DNA of 64,000 nt, taken from NCBI GenBank assembly GCA_027491255.1, contig JAIXWM010000132.1, positions 1 through 64,000 of the forward strand, written 5' to 3'. The notes below the pieces were generated by a model. It saw nothing but the letters and a program-made list of their open reading frames with translations. It made no database searches and was not told the origin of the DNA. Below are positions 10,201 to 18,375 of the stretch, one piece after another. Positions within the stretch are counted from its first letter, which is position 1; each line of letters begins with the position of its first letter. The DNA comes from Rubrivivax sp. (lineage in GTDB: Bacteria; Pseudomonadota; Gammaproteobacteria; Burkholderiales; Burkholderiaceae_C). A program made the translations under genes and the position numbers.

Positions 10201-11834
10201 TGGACAACGCCACTGCCCCCGCCCCCGCCGCCGCCGCCGCCGCCGCCGCCGACGCCGACGCCGCAACTGCCGCAACTGCCGCAACTGCCGCAACTGCTGC
10301 TTCTGCTGCTTCTGCTGCTGCCACCACCACCACCACCACCGCCACTGCCACTGCTACCGGCACCGACACCGGCACCGACACCAGTACCGGCAATGCCACC
10401 CCCACCGACTCTGCGACGGCAATCACCACTGCGGCCCGGCCCCTGCCTTCACCTACCGGTGCGCCGCTTCGCCCCACCGCGCCGCCCACCGAAGTCGACA
10501 GCCGCCTGCTGGCCGAGCGCGTGCGCCAGTGCGTGCCGCTGCGCCACCCCGCCTTCGGCACGCTGCTGCAGCTGCTGTCCATCGAGGCCAGCGACACCGT
10601 CCCCACCGCCGCGGTGACCGTGGGCGCGCGCTCGCGGTTGCTGCTCAACCCGGCCTTCGTGGCCGAGCGCTGCCGCACCGACGCCCACCTGGCCATGCTG
10701 GTGATGCACGAGCTCTACCACGTGTTGCTGGGCCACACCCGGCTGGTGCGCCGCGCCACGCTGGCGGCCAACTGGGCTTTCGACTGCATCATCAACGCGC
10801 AGCTCTGCCGCCTGCACCCGCGCGTGGAGTTCACCTCCTTCTTCTCGGCCGGCGCCGCGCCCGAGGGCCTGTGGAGCCTGATCGGCCCGCCGCCGGGCTG
10901 GCCGCTCGCGCCCCGCTATGCCGACGGTCGGCTGGGCCAGGTGCACCGCCACCTGTACGACGACGAAGGGGCCACCACGGCCGAGCTCTTCGCGCTGCTG
11001 GGCCCGGTGGGTGCGGCGCTCGAGGCCGACGGCGCCGATGCCGAGCGGCTGCTCGGCAACCACGCGCCCGAGCCCGAGGACGGCGACCCGCTGCACGCCG
11101 ACCCCGAGCTGATGGCCGAGGCCCGGCGCATCGTCGCCCGCTGGCCCATGGTCGACCGGCGCGGCGGCGTGGACGACGGCGGCGAGGCGTCCGCGCAGCA
11201 CGTCGGCCTGCGCCACCACCACGCCGCGCGCCAGGCCGTGCGCCGGCTGCTGCTGGCCGCGGCCTTCGGCAGCGACGGCGGGCCGCGCGTGCACCGGCCG
11301 TTGGAAGGCCCGGCTTTCACGCCGCTGCCGCAGCCAGGGGACCGTCGCGCGCAACTGCTGCGCCTGCTGGGCACGCCGCCGTTGTGGTGGCAGGGCCGGG
11401 TGCAGCAACCGGGGCACGAGCGGGCGGGCCAGGTGGCCGTCTACCTGGACGTCTCGGGCTCGATGGAGCCCTGGCTGCCGGTGCTGCTGCAGGCGCTGAC
11501 CGATGCCGCCGCGCTGGTGCGCTGGCCGCTGCTGGGCTTCTCCACCGAGGTGCACCCGGTCACCCGCGCCGACCTTGCCGCCGGCCGCTTCCAGTCCACC
11601 GGGGGCACGCACATCGCCTGCGTGGCGCAGCACCTGGCCGACTCGGGCGCGCGCCGCGCCGTGGTCATCACCGACGGCGACGTGCAGGAGATCCCCGCCG
11701 CGCTGGCCGACCGCCTGCGCCGCGCCCGGGCGCGCGTGCGCGTGGGCCTGCTGGACGGCTGCAACGGCAGCTTCTGCGCCCGCCTGGGCTGGCCGGTGGC
11801 GCGCATACCGGCACTGGACCATGCAGACCCTTGA
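10200..11834 (+). CDS. Putative metallopeptidase with C-terminal vWA domain (DUF2201-like)
   Basis: A 544-residue protein. Residues 1 to about 90 are an Ala/Thr-rich low-complexity tail built from trinucleotide repeats. A zinc-metallopeptidase-like segment carries HELYH at 170-174 with a third His at 179 (HExxHxxxxH). The C-terminus is a vWA-like domain with the metal-site motif DVSGS at 417-421, STGGTH near 466 and ITDGD near 490, so the MIDAS residues look intact. This domain order is that of the COG3864/DUF2201 proteins that sit next to MoxR ATPases. It probably works with the upstream ATPase; its target is unknown. It is followed 82 bases later by a MetK-like gene. Confidence 0.85.
   Translation: MDNATAPAPAAAAAAAADADAATAATAATAATAASAASAAATTTTTTATATATGTDTGTDTSTGNATPTDSATAITTAARPLPSPTGAPLRPTAPPTEVDSRLLAERVRQCVPLRHPAFGTLLQLLSIEASDTVPTAAVTVGARSRLLLNPAFVAERCRTDAHLAMLVMHELYHVLLGHTRLVRRATLAANWAFDCIINAQLCRLHPRVEFTSFFSAGAAPEGLWSLIGPPPGWPLAPRYADGRLGQVHRHLYDDEGATTAELFALLGPVGAALEADGADAERLLGNHAPEPEDGDPLHADPELMAEARRIVARWPMVDRRGGVDDGGEASAQHVGLRHHHAARQAVRRLLLAAAFGSDGGPRVHRPLEGPAFTPLPQPGDRRAQLLRLLGTPPLWWQGRVQQPGHERAGQVAVYLDVSGSMEPWLPVLLQALTDAAALVRWPLLGFSTEVHPVTRADLAAGRFQSTGGTHIACVAQHLADSGARRAVVITDGDVQEIPAALADRLRRARARVRVGLLDGCNGSFCARLGWPVARIPALDHADP
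10215..10415 (+). repeat. Trinucleotide repeat tract encoding the vWA protein N-terminus
   Basis: Runs of GCC, four 9-bp units gccgcaact, two units gctgcttct, a run of CAC triplets and repeated accggcacc-type units follow one another. They translate to poly-Ala, Ala-Thr and poly-Thr. All units are multiples of three, so slippage changes length but not frame. Confidence 0.9.
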
Positions 11835-11916
11835 AGGTCTGCGCCACACCACGACACCGGCCACCCCAGCCCCCAGACCGCCCCGCAAACCCGCCCCAAC
11901 GTACCAGGAAGCTCGC

Positions 11917-13101
11917 ATGTACCCCCACCGTTCCTCGACCCACTCCGCCGCCCACACCGTTGCCGAATGGGTGCTGCCCGGCCACCCGGACAAGCTGTGC
12001 GACGCGCTGGCTGACCGCATCGTCGGCGAGGTGCTGCGCGCCGACCCGCAGGCCCAGTGCGGCATCGAGGCCGCGTGCGCCTTCGACCATGTCTTCGTCA
12101 CCGGGCTGATCGGCCTGAACCGCACCACCCTGCCCGACCTCGAGCAGCGCCTGGCCGGCTGGGTGCGCGATACGTACCGCAGCGCCGGCTACGGCGGGCG
12201 CTGGGACCCGCAGCCCGAGGCGCTGCAGATCGACCTGCGCGCGCTGCGCATCGAGCAGCGCGGGCGCGAGTGGCAGGAGCTGCGGCACCTCTCCGACGAC
12301 CAGTGCATCTGCGTGGGCTACGCGCAGGCCACGCCGCGCACCGGCCATCTGCCGGGCGCGCTGTGGGCGGCGCGGCGCATCGCGCAGGCCCTGCACGCCC
12401 GGCAGCAGGCGGCGCCGCAAGGCCCGGTGGGGCCCGACGGCAAGGTCATCGTGCGCGGCGTCGAGGGCGATGACGGGGTCTTCACGCCGCAGGCCGTCTC
12501 AGTCTCGCTGCACCACGCCGAGGATGCCGACTGGCTGGAACTGCAGCGCCACGCCCAGGCCGCGCTGCGCGACGCACTGGCAGGCCCCGGGGGCCCGGAA
12601 GCCGGCGGCGACGGCACCACCCCGCTGCCCGAGCTGACCGTCAACGCCGCGGGCATGTTCCTGTGCGGCGGGCCCACCGGCGACAACGGCACCACCGGCA
12701 AGAAGCTGGTGATGGACGCCTACGGCCCCGGCGTGCCCATCGGCGGCGGCGCCTGGAGCGGCAAGGACTTTCACAAGCCCGACCGCGTGGGCGGCCTGCT
12801 GGCACGCCGGCTGGCGCTGCAGTGCGTGCAGGCCGGCATCGGACAGCGCGTGCGCGTGCAGCTCGAGTACCGCCCCAACTCGGCGCAGCCGGAGTCGGCC
12901 TCGGTCTGGGCCGACGGCCACCCGGCCGCCCTGCCGCCCGGCGCCCACCCCGTGCCCACCCTGCAAGCCGCCCACGCGATGCTGGCCGAGCTGCGCCGCG
13001 CCGACTTCGCACCGCTGGTGGAGGCCACGCTGGCGCGGTGGGGGCACCTGGGGGCGGGAGGGTGGTGGTGGGAGTGGGGTCGAAGCGGTGGGATCAAGTA
13101 G
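11917..13101 (+). CDS. Divergent S-adenosylmethionine synthetase homologue (MetK-like)
   Basis: A 394-residue relative of methionine adenosyltransferase. Landmarks in order: GHPDKLCD at about 22-29 (catalytic His23), SDDQCICVGYA matching the GAGDQG segment with its Asp kept, GGPTGDNGTTGKK at 251-263 and GGGAWSGKDFHKPDR near 273-287, which keep the ATP/phosphate-binding Asp and Lys residues. The usual ESVSEGHPDK start is replaced by EWVLPGHPDK, the glycine loop is altered and the C-terminus is Trp-rich and atypical. AGGAAG lies five bases before the ATG. Co-directional with and 82 bases after the vWA gene, it is more likely an operon-specific paralogue than the housekeeping MetK. Confidence 0.85.
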   Translation: MYPHRSSTHSAAHTVAEWVLPGHPDKLCDALADRIVGEVLRADPQAQCGIEAACAFDHVFVTGLIGLNRTTLPDLEQRLAGWVRDTYRSAGYGGRWDPQPEALQIDLRALRIEQRGREWQELRHLSDDQCICVGYAQATPRTGHLPGALWAARRIAQALHARQQAAPQGPVGPDGKVIVRGVEGDDGVFTPQAVSVSLHHAEDADWLELQRHAQAALRDALAGPGGPEAGGDGTTPLPELTVNAAGMFLCGGPTGDNGTTGKKLVMDAYGPGVPIGGGAWSGKDFHKPDRVGGLLARRLALQCVQAGIGQRVRVQLEYRPNSAQPESASVWADGHPAALPPGAHPVPTLQAAHAMLAELRRADFAPLVEATLARWGHLGAGGWWWEWGRSGGIK

Positions 13102-13120
13102 ATGAGGCGAGATTGGATCA

Positions 13121-13136
13121 GATTGTCAATACAATC
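13121..13136 (+). promoter_or_regulatory. brnTA operator overlapping the -10 box
   Basis: A perfect inverted repeat GATTGT-CAAT-ACAATC contains a good -10 box TACAAT (13130-13135). Transcription would start near 13142, exactly at the brnT start codon. BrnA-type antitoxins repress their own promoter, so this is the likely operator. Confidence 0.55.
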
Positions 13137-13141
13137 AGAGT

Positions 13142-13420
13142 GTGTGGATAGAGTTCGACCCGATCAAGGATGAGCGCAACATCCGCGAGCGTGGCCTGAG
13201 CTTCGAGCGTGCAGCGGCGTTTGATTTCGCGAGCGCAACCATCGATCAGGACGACAGGAAGATCTACCCCGAGGTGCGTTATGTGGCCGTCGGCCCGCTC
13301 GACGGACGCCTGCATGTCTTGTGCTTCACACCCGTGGCGGATGGCATCCGCGTCATCAGCTTCCGCAAGGCCAACTCCCGAGAGATCAGCCACCATGAGC
13401 AAGCGCACCCCACTGACTGA
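13142..13420 (+). CDS. brnT: BrnT-family ribonuclease toxin
   Basis: Toxin of a type II toxin-antitoxin pair, 92 residues, a RelE-like ribonuclease that stops translation under stress. The start WIEFDPIKDERNIRERG, the R-Y-V-A-VGPLDGR strand and the terminal RVISFRKANSRE are family hallmarks; the last contains the basic catalytic residues. The GTG at 13142 is the only sensible start and lies about seven bases after a -10 box with no ribosome-binding site, so the mRNA may be leaderless. It overlaps brnA by 26 bases, the usual toxin-first order. Confidence 0.9.
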   Translation: MWIEFDPIKDERNIRERGLSFERAAAFDFASATIDQDDRKIYPEVRYVAVGPLDGRLHVLCFTPVADGIRVISFRKANSREISHHEQAHPTD

Positions 13421-13691
13421 TGCACAAGGCGAGGTACGCGAGTTGACGGCCGCGGACCTGGCCCGGTTCAAGCCGGCGCAGCAAGCGCTACCCGCGAAGC
13501 TCTACGAGGAGCTTGTGAATACCAATCGGCGCGCTGGCGTCCGCGGGCCGCAGAAAGCACCGCTGAAGAAGCCCACCACCATCCGCCTGGATGCAGACGT
13601 TCTGGCAGCACTGAAGGCCACTGGCGACGGCTGGCAGACACGACTCAACGAGATGGTGCGCGCGTCACTGCGGATGACCGGGCAGATCTAG
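13395..13691 (+). CDS. brnA: BrnA-family antitoxin
   Basis: Antitoxin of 98 residues that neutralises BrnT and represses the operon. The C-terminal half KKPTTIRLDADVLAALKATG followed by GWQTRLNEMVRASL is a ribbon-helix-helix-like DNA-binding region typical of BrnA/CopG-type antitoxins; the N-terminal half binds the toxin. The ATG at 13395 lies inside the end of brnT. Confidence 0.9.
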   Translation: MSKRTPLTDAQGEVRELTAADLARFKPAQQALPAKLYEELVNTNRRAGVRGPQKAPLKKPTTIRLDADVLAALKATGDGWQTRLNEMVRASLRMTGQI

Positions 13692-13882
13692 ATGCACCCG
13701 CCGCCGAGCCTTGTTGTCGAGGAGAGGCAGTTGCCAAGACGCAGCGTAAGCGGCGCCAGCGGTTGAAAGCCGCGCAGCGGTCAGCCGGCTCGCGGTGACC
13801 GCGAAGGAATTGACTCCACCAAAGGAGAGCCGTCTTCGCTGGTCGCGTACCGGGTCAGCAACATGGCTTACGCTTCGTCCCG

Positions 13883-14296
13883 ATGACCCAAGGCCTGCAC
13901 TGCCCGTTCTGCACCCTGCCCGACGACAGGGTGCTGGCGCAGAACACCCACGGCAAGGTCCTCCGTGATGCGTACCCGATCTCGTCCGGGCACACGCTGG
14001 TGATCCCGCACCGTCACGTGGGCAGCTTCTTCGACCTGAGCGCCGAAGAACGCGCGTCGCTGCTCGCGCTGCTCGACGAGGCCCGCCGGTCCATCGAAGT
14101 CGAGCATCGGCCGGATGGCTACAACATCGGCATCAACGACGGTCCGTCGGCCGGGCAGACGGTGCCGCACCTCCACGTCCACCTGATACCGCGCTACGCC
14201 GGTGACCGTGCCGACCCGCGCGGCGGGGTGCGCTGGATCTTCCCGGACAAGGCCGACTACTGGAGCGCGCGTGCGCCGGCTTCCCCCGACCCGTGA
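13883..14296 (+). CDS. HIT-family nucleotide hydrolase
   Basis: A 137-residue histidine-triad protein. It begins with a Cys-x-x-Cys pair (CPFCTLPDDRV) of the zinc-binding type, has SSGHTLVIPHRHVGSF and the active-site triad HLHVHLIPR near residues 93-101. HIT enzymes cleave nucleotide phosphoramidates, adenylated amines or diadenosine polyphosphates. Its 3' end overlaps the start of the helicase fusion gene by 26 bases, so the two are translationally linked, which is unusual for a housekeeping HIT gene. Confidence 0.92.
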   Translation: MTQGLHCPFCTLPDDRVLAQNTHGKVLRDAYPISSGHTLVIPHRHVGSFFDLSAEERASLLALLDEARRSIEVEHRPDGYNIGINDGPSAGQTVPHLHVHLIPRYAGDRADPRGGVRWIFPDKADYWSARAPASPDP

Positions 14297-17200
14297 GAAG
14301 CTGATCCGGGACCGGATCCCGGCACTGGCTGCCGCCCAGGGGCGCAGCCTGCCGCTGCGCACGGCCGACCCGACCGAAATGGCGCGGCTGCTGGGGCTCA
14401 AGCTCGTCGAGGAGACGCACGAGGTGCTCGGCGCGATCGGCACGGGCTGCACGCCAGACGTGCTGGACGAACTGGCCGACCTGCAGACCGTGATCGACGA
14501 GATCGCCGCGCAGCACGGCCTGAGCCGGCAGGATGTCGAGCGGCGCGCGGCCGACAAGCGCGCTCAGCGTGGGGGCTTCGACCAGCGCCTGGTGCTGCGC
14601 GAGGCCCCGCCGGCGGCCCAGCGCCTGCATGTGGGCGGCAGCGTCACGCTGCTGGACGCGCTGAAGCGCGAGTTCGAGGCCTGCGCCGTGGCCCGCATCG
14701 CGGTGGCCTTCGTGATGAACAGCGGCCTCGATCTGATCGAGGGGCCCGCGCTGGCGGCCCTGCTGCGCGGGGCCGAAGTGCGCCTGCTGACGACCGACTA
14801 CCTGAGCGTCACCGAGCCCGAGGCGCTGGAGCGTCTGTGCCGCTGGCACGGACGGCTGCAGGCCCGCGTCTTCAGCCATGAGCGCCGCAGCTTCCATCCC
14901 AAGGCCTACCTCTTCGAGCGGGCCGACGGCACCGGCCGCGCCTTCATCGGCTCGGCCAACCTGAGCCGCATGGGTCTGGTCGAAGGCGTCGAGTGGACAT
15001 GGACGGTCCTCGATGTCGACGCTGGCCAGCCGATGCACGAGTTGTCCACGCGCTTCGAGGAGATCTTCGACGGCGATGCCGCACGCGAGCTGACGCCGGC
15101 CTGGATCCAGGATTACGCGGTGCGCCGGCTCGCCCGGGGCGTCGTGCCGGTTCTAGAGGAACCTCGCGCGCCCTACTCGCTGGAGACGGTGAAACCGCGC
15201 GAAGTGCAGCAACTGGCGCTGCGCGAACTCGACCGTCTGCGCCAGGACGGCGAATCGAAGGCGCTGGTGGTCGCGGCCACCGGTCTGGGCAAGACCTTTC
15301 TGGCGGCCTTCGACGCGCGCGACGCCGACCGGGTGCTGTTCATCGCGCACCGCGAGGAATTGCTGCATCAGGCCGAGGCCGCGTTCGAGCGCGTCTACCC
15401 GGCGCGCAGCCGCGGCTTTCTCGCCGACGGGCGCGCGGAACTCGATCGCGACGTGGTGTTCGCGTCGGTCCAAACGCTGTCGAGGCCCGAGCACCTGGCC
15501 CGCCCGGAACTGGCGCGCTTCGACCATGTCGTCGTCGACGAGTTCCACCACGCGGCCGCGGACAGCTACCGCAGGGTGCTGCAGGCGCTGTCCCCGCGCT
15601 TCCTGCTTGGCCTGACGGCCACGCCCTTTCGCGGCGACCAGCGCGACATCCTGGAGCTGTGCGACGGCAACCTCGCCTACCAGGTGAACCTGCTGGAAGC
15701 CATCGCCTTCGGCTGGCTCGTGCCCTTCCGCTACCACGGCATCGCGGACGTCGTGACCTACAGCGACGACCTGCTCACCGCGCGCAAGACCTACGACACC
15801 GTCAAGCTGACGCTGCGCTTCAACACGGCCGAACGTGCGGGCCTCGTGCTCGACCGCTACCGCGGGCATGCTTCAGCCGCCGCGCTGGGCTTCTGCGTAT
15901 CGATCGGGCATGCGGACTTCATGGCGGCCCAGTTCAACGCGGGCGGTGTGGCGGCCGCCGCCGTGCACTCCGGCCCGGGCTCGGCGGACCGGGTCGAAGC
16001 GGTGCGCCAGCTCGCCGAGGGCCGGCTGAAGGTGCTGTTCACCGTGGACCTCTTCAACGAAGGCGTGGACATCCCGGCGGTGGACCTGGTGCTCTTCCTG
16101 CGGCCCACCGAGTCGATGACGATCTTCCTCCAGCAGTTGGGGCGGGGCCTGCGGCTTCATCCGGCCAAGTCCTTCCTGACCGTGCTGGACTTCATCGGCA
16201 ACTACCGCAACGCGCACCACAAGCTGCCGCTGCTGGCCGGCCAGGACCTGTCGCAGGACCAGGATCCGGGCCGGGCGCTGAAGGCGCTGACGCGCTGGCA
16301 GGCCGAAGGCCTGCGGCCCGACGGCGTTCCCGAGGGCTGCGAGGTCGTGCTGGAGCCGGTGGCGCTGTCGGCGCTGCGGGCGTCGCTGCAAGGGTCGAGC
16401 CCGCTGAGGCAGATGGTGCTCGACGACTTGAGGGACATCGCCGAAGCGCTGGGCCGCGGGCCCACGCTGCGGGAGTGGCAACGCCAGAGCCGCTACTCGC
16501 TGAGCACCGCGCGTGCGGCGCTCGGAGTCGATCGCTGGCACCACCTGCTCGAGGCCGCGGGCCTGCTGACCGAGGAAGACCGCGCGCTCGAAGCAGCGGT
16601 GGGGGACTTCCTGCGTGAAGTCGAAACGACCGCGATGACGAAGTCCTTCAAGATGGTCGTCCTGCTGTCGCTGTGCGAAGAGACCGCGTTCAAGCGCTCG
16701 GTCAGCGGCGCCGAGCTGGTGACTGCCTTCCGGGCCTATTTCACCGAGGAGCGGCACAGAGAAGACGTGGCCGGCACCGAGGTGGAGGATGTGGCTGCGG
16801 TCGACTCGGCAGCGTTGCTGCGCTACATCGAGAAGAACCCCATCAAGGCCTGGACAGGGTCAGGCCGGGCCGCGGTCTCGCCCGTCTTCTCGTGGCAGAA
16901 GGCCGCGCCGGCACTGTCATACGTCGGCCCGCAGCCCACAGACCCGGCCCTCACCACGCCCTTTGTACGTGCCATCAAGGATCGAGCCCTGGCACGGTTG
17001 GATGCCTACTGGCAGCGCCCGGGGCCGACGCGGATGGTGTTCCCGGTCATCCCGGCAGGCAGCGCCAGCGAAGGGCAAGCATCTGCTGCAGACAGAAGGC
17101 ACTGCATCATGTTTGGCAAAGCGCGCCAGGGCCTGCCTGAAGGTTGGCACCTCGTTTCCATCAACGGCAGGAACCTTTACGGCAAGTTCGTCGCGGTCGC

Positions 17201-17360
17201 CTTGAACGTGCTGAAAGCCGCGCCGGTCGACTCGCACGAGGTGCCCAACGTGCTGACGGAGGAACTGCGCGCGCTCTTCGGCGGCCAGCTGCCGGGCAAG
17301 CCCCGCGTGCGCTTCGTCAGGCAGACCGCGGCGGCGGTCTGGGAGATCCTGGCGGCATAG
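14271..17360 (+). CDS. MazG-like / phospholipase D-like / SF2 helicase fusion protein
   Basis: A three-part protein of 1029 residues. Residues 8-105 look like a MazG/phosphoribosyl-ATP-pyrophosphohydrolase helical domain (KLIRDRIP, KLVEETHEV, DELADLQTVID). Residues ~125-290 form a PLD-type nuclease domain with FHPKAYLFE and GSANLS. From ~310 an SF2 helicase follows: Walker A ATGLGKTF (~335), DEFHH (~423), LTATPF (~448), QQLGRGLRLHP (~621). The C-terminal 350 residues are unassigned. The GTG at 14271 is chosen because GGAG lies five bases upstream and it precedes the MazG-like domain. PLD-helicase proteins are common in restriction/defence loci; a role in anti-phage defence is inference. Confidence 0.85.
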   Translation: MRRLPPTREKLIRDRIPALAAAQGRSLPLRTADPTEMARLLGLKLVEETHEVLGAIGTGCTPDVLDELADLQTVIDEIAAQHGLSRQDVERRAADKRAQRGGFDQRLVLREAPPAAQRLHVGGSVTLLDALKREFEACAVARIAVAFVMNSGLDLIEGPALAALLRGAEVRLLTTDYLSVTEPEALERLCRWHGRLQARVFSHERRSFHPKAYLFERADGTGRAFIGSANLSRMGLVEGVEWTWTVLDVDAGQPMHELSTRFEEIFDGDAARELTPAWIQDYAVRRLARGVVPVLEEPRAPYSLETVKPREVQQLALRELDRLRQDGESKALVVAATGLGKTFLAAFDARDADRVLFIAHREELLHQAEAAFERVYPARSRGFLADGRAELDRDVVFASVQTLSRPEHLARPELARFDHVVVDEFHHAAADSYRRVLQALSPRFLLGLTATPFRGDQRDILELCDGNLAYQVNLLEAIAFGWLVPFRYHGIADVVTYSDDLLTARKTYDTVKLTLRFNTAERAGLVLDRYRGHASAAALGFCVSIGHADFMAAQFNAGGVAAAAVHSGPGSADRVEAVRQLAEGRLKVLFTVDLFNEGVDIPAVDLVLFLRPTESMTIFLQQLGRGLRLHPAKSFLTVLDFIGNYRNAHHKLPLLAGQDLSQDQDPGRALKALTRWQAEGLRPDGVPEGCEVVLEPVALSALRASLQGSSPLRQMVLDDLRDIAEALGRGPTLREWQRQSRYSLSTARAALGVDRWHHLLEAAGLLTEEDRALEAAVGDFLREVETTAMTKSFKMVVLLSLCEETAFKRSVSGAELVTAFRAYFTEERHREDVAGTEVEDVAAVDSAALLRYIEKNPIKAWTGSGRAAVSPVFSWQKAAPALSYVGPQPTDPALTTPFVRAIKDRALARLDAYWQRPGPTRMVFPVIPAGSASEGQASAADRRHCIMFGKARQGLPEGWHLVSINGRNLYGKFVAVALNVLKAAPVDSHEVPNVLTEELRALFGGQLPGKPRVRFVRQTAAAVWEILAA

Positions 17361-17492
17361 GCGGTCCGTTCTCGGACCCTCGCCCGCACGGGGGGAGTGA
17401 AATGGAACTCCCGCCCAGCAAGACGCGCAGCCGCATGTCCAGGATTGACATGGATGGATGTCATGCCCGCACCCTGCGCAAGGAGTGCTCCC

Positions 17493-17753
17493 GTGGGCAT
17501 GAACGTCAATCTGACACCGCAACTCGAGGAACGGGTCAGGACCAAGGTGGCTTCGGGCCTGTACACATCTGCCAGTGAAGTGGTCAGGGAGGCGCTGCGC
17601 CTGATGGACGAACAGGATCGCCTGCGTGCGGCCAGGCTCGAGCAATTGCGCGAAGACGTTCGTCACGGTCTGGACAGCGGCCCGAGCAAGGCGTGGAACG
17701 CCGAGAAAGTCAAAGGCGAGGGTCGGGCTCGGCGCGCGCGCAAGGCGACCTAG
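17493..17753 (+). CDS. ParD/CopG-family antitoxin without partner
   Basis: A ribbon-helix-helix antitoxin of 86 residues, starting NVNLTPQLEERVRTKVASG and SASEVVREALRLMDEQ, the standard ParD DNA-binding half, followed by a basic tail. AAGGAG at 17480-17485 is seven bases from a GTG at 17493, with an ATG at 17499 also possible. ParD genes are normally followed directly by parE, but the next 200 bases encode no RelE/ParE-like protein on either strand, so it appears orphaned. It could still act on a toxin elsewhere. Confidence 0.8.
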   Translation: MGMNVNLTPQLEERVRTKVASGLYTSASEVVREALRLMDEQDRLRAARLEQLREDVRHGLDSGPSKAWNAEKVKGEGRARRARKAT

Positions 17754-17794
17754 CCTGGATTCGGCAGTTGGGCGCGCCCGAGCGGGCTGTCATC

Positions 17795-17875
17795 TGCCGC
17801 GATGGCATGACGCGAACCGTAGCCATGGCCTGTGCCATGGCGAGGATACGCAACGCCGCCAGCGTGGTCGAGGGC
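17795..17875 (-). repeat. Core-only copy of the interspersed element
   Basis: The segment around GCCATGGCCTGTGCCATGGC and the following GAGGAT resembles the central part of the element at 56666-56828 read on the other strand. Flanks do not match, so this is a decayed or partial copy. Confidence 0.4.
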
Positions 17876-17984
17876 AGTTCGATCGGGTGTGCAGCGCCGT
17901 CACCCGACTGGTGAGGCAACACGCCGGCCAAGTTAATTGTCGTCAGCCAGAAAGGCATGGCAAGGGAGCGAAAGCGCTCCCCAG

Positions 17985-18366
17985 CCTGCACAGGCGCTTC
18001 GCGCGACGTTATCCAGCGGTCGAGCAGCGGGCCGACCACATCGCGCCCGAGCATGTGCCCTCGCCCGGGCACCACCGTCACGGAGATGCCCAGCGGCGGG
18101 CCGAAGAGCATCAGCTTGTCGGCCTGCTCGAAGGCGCTGACGATGGGCGACAGCAGCAGCACCCGGCCCGGGTAGGCGGGCATCTGCGCCTGCGCGTGCA
18201 GGAACGGGTAGGCGCCGAAGGGGTTGTTCACCACCTGCGCGTCTGCGTGCCAGAAGCGCGCGCGCAGGACCTGCCCGACGGTGTCCACCTGCTGCTGGAA
18301 GCGCAGGGCCCGGAACTCCCTCGCGGTCTCGCGCCCCGTGACGTCCCAGCCGCTGTGCCTGCGCAA
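17985..18366 (-). pseudogene. Remnant of an alpha/beta hydrolase
   Basis: Read on the minus strand, the segment contains NNPFGAYPFLHA, PGRVLLLSPIVSAF and VTVVPGRGHMLGRD followed by VGPLLDRW. This is the pattern of a serine hydrolase: strand and nucleophile elbow, core strand, then the catalytic His. The nucleophile position (normally GNSFGAY) reads NNPFGAY, so Ser is lost. The N-terminal half is missing, and the region between the core strand and the His is much shortened. The fragment begins ten bases after the hipA stop codon, as if the toxin locus had inserted into or deleted the gene's front. Confidence 0.6.
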
Positions 18367-18375
18367 CGTGCGGTG

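Noticed and set aside
10215-10415. A CRISPR-like array
   Set aside because: The units are 3-9 bp, contiguous without spacers and in frame with a protein; it is a microsatellite tract.
14133-15038. A 301-residue minus-strand frame opposite the HIT/helicase genes
   Set aside because: No domain, and both genes on the plus strand have clear catalytic motifs in this region.
17754-17984. A ParE toxin following the ParD-like gene
   Set aside because: No frame on either strand shows a RelE/ParE pattern; the stretch carries part of the interspersed element and decayed sequence.
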